A stretch of 8,429 bases of DNA from an uncultured Corynebacterium sp. (GTDB lineage Bacteria; Actinomycetota; Actinomycetes; Mycobacteriales; Mycobacteriaceae), in assembly GCA_915275065.1 (NCBI GenBank), contig CAJZGD010000111.1, forward strand, positions 1 to 8,429. Direction: 5' to 3'. Each line of letters starts with the position of its first letter. Position 1 is the stretch's first letter. The position numbers were made by a program, and so were the translations under genes. Below the pieces are notes generated by a model that worked only from the letters and a program-made list of their open reading frames with translations, was not told the DNA's origin and did not search any database. Shown piece by piece: positions 6,956 through 8,429 of this stretch.

Positions 6956-7819
6956 TTAGCCGCGCACCTCCCGCCACTGGCTAACCTTGCCGTCTGCTAG
7001 CCGCTTCAGATACATGGTGCCGTTTCCGTCCAGATATACGGTTGGGCGGCCCACAATGTAGTTCAGGGCTTCCGCATGCTGGACATCGCTGGCGTTGTCG
7101 CATTCCCGATGCCATTGGGCACCCCGGTCAGTCAGGTAGTAGTGCAGTTCGGCGCCCTTGAACCAGGCGATTCCGGCGCCGCGACCGTTGCAGCTGCTGC
7201 CGGCGAAGGCATTGATGGCATCGGCCTCGGGGATTTTCTCCTTTGGCGGCTTGGCCGCATAGTACTGGTGCAGCCAGTCCCAGTCGCTGCTGGTGGGTGC
7301 GCCTTGGAATTTCAGCACGGTGTTGGCCCGAACGGTGGACTGCCAGTTTTTGGTGCGAACCTGGGCGATTTCCGCCGGGGTGGCCACATGGGCAGTGGCC
7401 GGCAGGGTGGTGTCGAGTGCGCTTCCTGGGATGGGCCCCTTGCCGTCGCCAGGTTCCCGACCATTGAGGAGATCCTGACCGTCTTTTTTGGCGGTGTGCA
7501 CCAGCTTGGCGGCAGATTCTGTCGGTTCCGCGGCTTCCGGCCCAACGGTGGGACGGGTATGACCCTTGGGGAACTGCGGCAACTCGGCACTGATGGTCTT
7601 AAAGTTGGGGTCTTCGGGAATAGTTGCGCCACCGGGCTTGGGGGCAACCGTGACACTGGTGGGCAAGTCCGCTGGCTCTGCAGCTTCCGACCGGGTCAGG
7701 GGTCCTACGGTTGGCCTTGTATGTCCTGTCGTTGTCGTCGTGAGAGGGGTCGTCGGCGTCGACAGGCCAAAAAATGCCAGGATCGCCGTAAACAGCGTCA
7801 TGAGAAACTTAAGAATCAT
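6956..7819 (-). CDS. Paralogue 6: long membrane-anchored two-cysteine protein with duplicated linker motif
   Basis: At 287 residues this is the largest complete member. MILKFLMTLF begins a hydrophobic segment ending near residue 19 with no cleavage site. The linker (21-138) is more than twice the usual length and mixes charged residues with Pro and Thr; GHTRPTVGP occurs at 32-40 and again at 86-94, each followed by EAAEP. The domain runs from about 139: AHVAT (His144), NWQST (Trp159), Cys210 and Cys240 (30 apart, the widest in the set), WFKG at 219-222, and YLDGNGTMYLKRLADGKVSQW. Closing-segment YLD is shared with paralogue 7 rather than the YFN of 1-5, so 6 and 7 form a subgroup. The ATG has AGGAAG 8 nt upstream. 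Gaps of 185 and 187 nt on either side suggest a separate transcription unit. The function is unknown. Confidence 0.89.
   Translation of the reverse strand: MILKFLMTLFTAILAFFGLSTPTTPLTTTTTGHTRPTVGPLTRSEAAEPADLPTSVTVAPKPGGATIPEDPNFKTISAELPQFPKGHTRPTVGPEAAEPTESAAKLVHTAKKDGQDLLNGREPGDGKGPIPGSALDTTLPATAHVATPAEIAQVRTKNWQSTVRANTVLKFQGAPTSSDWDWLHQYYAAKPPKEKIPEADAINAFAGSSCNGRGAGIAWFKGAELHYYLTDRGAQWHRECDNASDVQHAEALNYIVGRPTVYLDGNGTMYLKRLADGKVSQWREVRG
7523..7726 (-). repeat. Duplicated GHTRPTVGP / EAAEP motif inside paralogue 6
   Basis: Residues 32-40 plus 45-49 (7673-7726) and 86-94 plus 95-99 (7523-7564) encode the same nine- and five-residue blocks. The first copy has four extra residues (LTRS) between the blocks. 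Of the 14 identical residues, 11 are encoded by different synonymous codons, so the protein is preserved while the DNA has diverged. Confidence 0.85.
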
Positions 7820-8006
7820 AGCAAAAGCTTCCTATCAGTACTATCAGAAAAAATAATGTTCTAATTCCCAACGTACAAGATCAGCTTTTCGACGTTTCAC
7901 CCACGGCAATAATAAAACCGGCAATATGTACGACGTCCTGCATCGTTCCATATCGCCGGCGATAGCGACCATGACCTATTTGCTACCTCTTCCGGGGGGA
8001 TCAGCG
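7820..8006 (-). promoter_or_regulatory. Intergenic region and probable promoter of paralogue 6
   Basis: No gene is visible between paralogues 7 and 6. The part nearest paralogue 6 is AT-rich. On the minus strand TTGTAC and TATTTT spaced 17 nt apart (about 7852-7880) form a weak promoter candidate. CTATCAG occurs twice with a 9-bp period (7832-7838, 7841-7847), just upstream of the ribosome binding site AGGAAG (7828-7833), with a slight overlap. TATCGCCGGCGATA at 7951-7964 is a perfect 14-bp palindrome. No T-tailed hairpin follows paralogue 7, so read-through from it remains possible. Confidence 0.4.
7951..7964. repeat. Perfect 14-bp palindrome
   Basis: TATCGCCGGCGATA equals its own reverse complement. 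It lies in the gap upstream of paralogue 6, about 130 nt before the start codon. It has no loop and no T run, so it resembles a dimeric regulator site more than a terminator; the binding protein is unknown. Confidence 0.6.
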
Positions 8007-8429
8007 TTATTTCACCAACCAGGGACGCTGCCATTCAGAGGCCACCCCGTCGGGGCGCTTGAGGTAGAGGTGACCTTGCCCGTCCAGGTAGAGTTCGGGG
8101 TTGGCACTCAGGAAGGCCTGAACATCTTTGTCGCGGGTATTTGCCACCTCTGGGCAGGGATTATTGGTGACAAGGATCTGGCGGGTCTTGTGCATGACAT
8201 TGCCGTCAAACCATACCCCGCTGGCGGTCCCATTACATGATGCGCCACCCGAAAAATGCTGTAAATCGGCTGGTGCATTGCCACCGAATTCTTCCCCAAT
8301 ATTCGGTAATTTTTTGGGTGCGTCACGGTAATAATCCCCGAAAAACATTGTGGTGGTTTGGGGGCGAATTACGGACATCCAGTTGCCGGAACGCACTTCC
8401 TTCAACTCGGCTGCCGACACCGGATGGGC
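8007..8429 (-). CDS. Paralogue 7 (partial): C-terminal domain of another two-cysteine protein
   Basis: The gene enters from the right edge, so its N-terminus, anchor and linker are not seen. The 141 residues in view begin A-H-P-V-S, matching the AHPAT that opens the domain in the siblings, so almost the whole domain is present. A GTG at 8418-8420 would be an in-frame start but lies within that conserved block and is therefore not the real start. The domain has NW.S, a pair of Cys 27 residues apart in SCNG and NPCP, WFDGN, and the closing YLDGQGHLYLKRPDGVASEW before WLVK and TAA. YLDG and SCNG ally it with paralogue 6. It ends 187 nt before paralogue 6. The function is unknown. Confidence 0.87.
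   Translation of the reverse strand, partial: AHPVSAAELKEVRSGNWMSVIRPQTTTMFFGDYYRDAPKKLPNIGEEFGGNAPADLQHFSGGASCNGTASGVWFDGNVMHKTRQILVTNNPCPEVANTRDKDVQAFLSANPELYLDGQGHLYLKRPDGVASEWQRPWLVK

Noticed and set aside
7076..7864. Long plus-strand open frame (262 codons) opposite paralogue 6
   Set aside because: It lies antisense to a gene with clear family motifs, anchor and ribosome binding site. Its translation is low-complexity Gly/Val/Arg with no recognisable domain, as expected from GC-rich codon structure.
8418..8420. GTG as the start of paralogue 7
   Set aside because: Upstream codons continue the conserved A-H-P of the domain, so the gene extends past the window edge.
3378..8429. Sortase-anchored or lipoprotein family
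   Set aside because: No copy has an LPXTG-type C-terminus or a lipobox Cys near the N-terminus; the proteins end at the folded domain.
1..8429. CRISPR array, tRNA, rRNA, insertion sequence or phage genes
   Set aside because: I saw no regularly spaced repeats with spacers, no tRNA-like cloverleaf, and no transposase, integrase or terminal inverted repeats.

Overview
The window looks like chromosomal DNA of a high-GC Gram-positive bacterium. Coding regions are G+C-rich, GTG starts occur, and the copper ATPase has an actinobacterial character. I favour Corynebacterium or a close relative, but that is an inference from overall style and no species-defining gene is present.

The layout has two halves facing each other. 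On the plus strand, a short non-coding stretch (1-136) leads into copA (137-2374), a complete Cu(+)-exporting P1B-type ATPase. A 301-residue protein of unknown function follows (2403-3308), 28 nt downstream, and it is rich in His, Trp and Tyr. An 11-bp GC-rich hairpin flanked by A and T runs (3337-3364) can terminate transcription in both directions.

The whole remainder (3378 to the right edge) is on the minus strand. It is a tandem array of at least seven paralogous genes, called here paralogues 1-7 in coordinate order, so transcription runs from 7 towards 1. All encode the same exported architecture: a very short hydrophobic N-terminus, a variable linker that is often Pro/Ser/Thr-rich, and a C-terminal domain of about 130-150 residues. 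The domain contains an invariant His near its start, an invariant Trp about 15 residues later, two Cys 26-30 residues apart, and a closing Y[FL][ND]..G..YLKR..DG.VS.W segment. Paralogues 5-4-3-2-1 (6770 down to 3378) are packed closely enough to be one operon: an ATGA overlap (5/4), a 5-nt gap (3/2), and gaps of 30 and 35 nt elsewhere. Paralogues 6 and 7 are separated by AT-richer gaps of about 185 nt and probably have their own promoters. Paralogue 7 runs off the right edge.

Paralogue 5, first gene of the operon, carries what looks like a cleavable Sec signal peptide. Paralogues 1-4 and 6 instead start with a conserved MI[FL]K hydrophobic segment with no cleavage site, which should leave the domain tethered to the outside of the membrane. 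The same domain therefore seems to be made in both released and anchored versions. I do not recognise the domain and assign it no function. The array is the main candidate here for an undescribed system.
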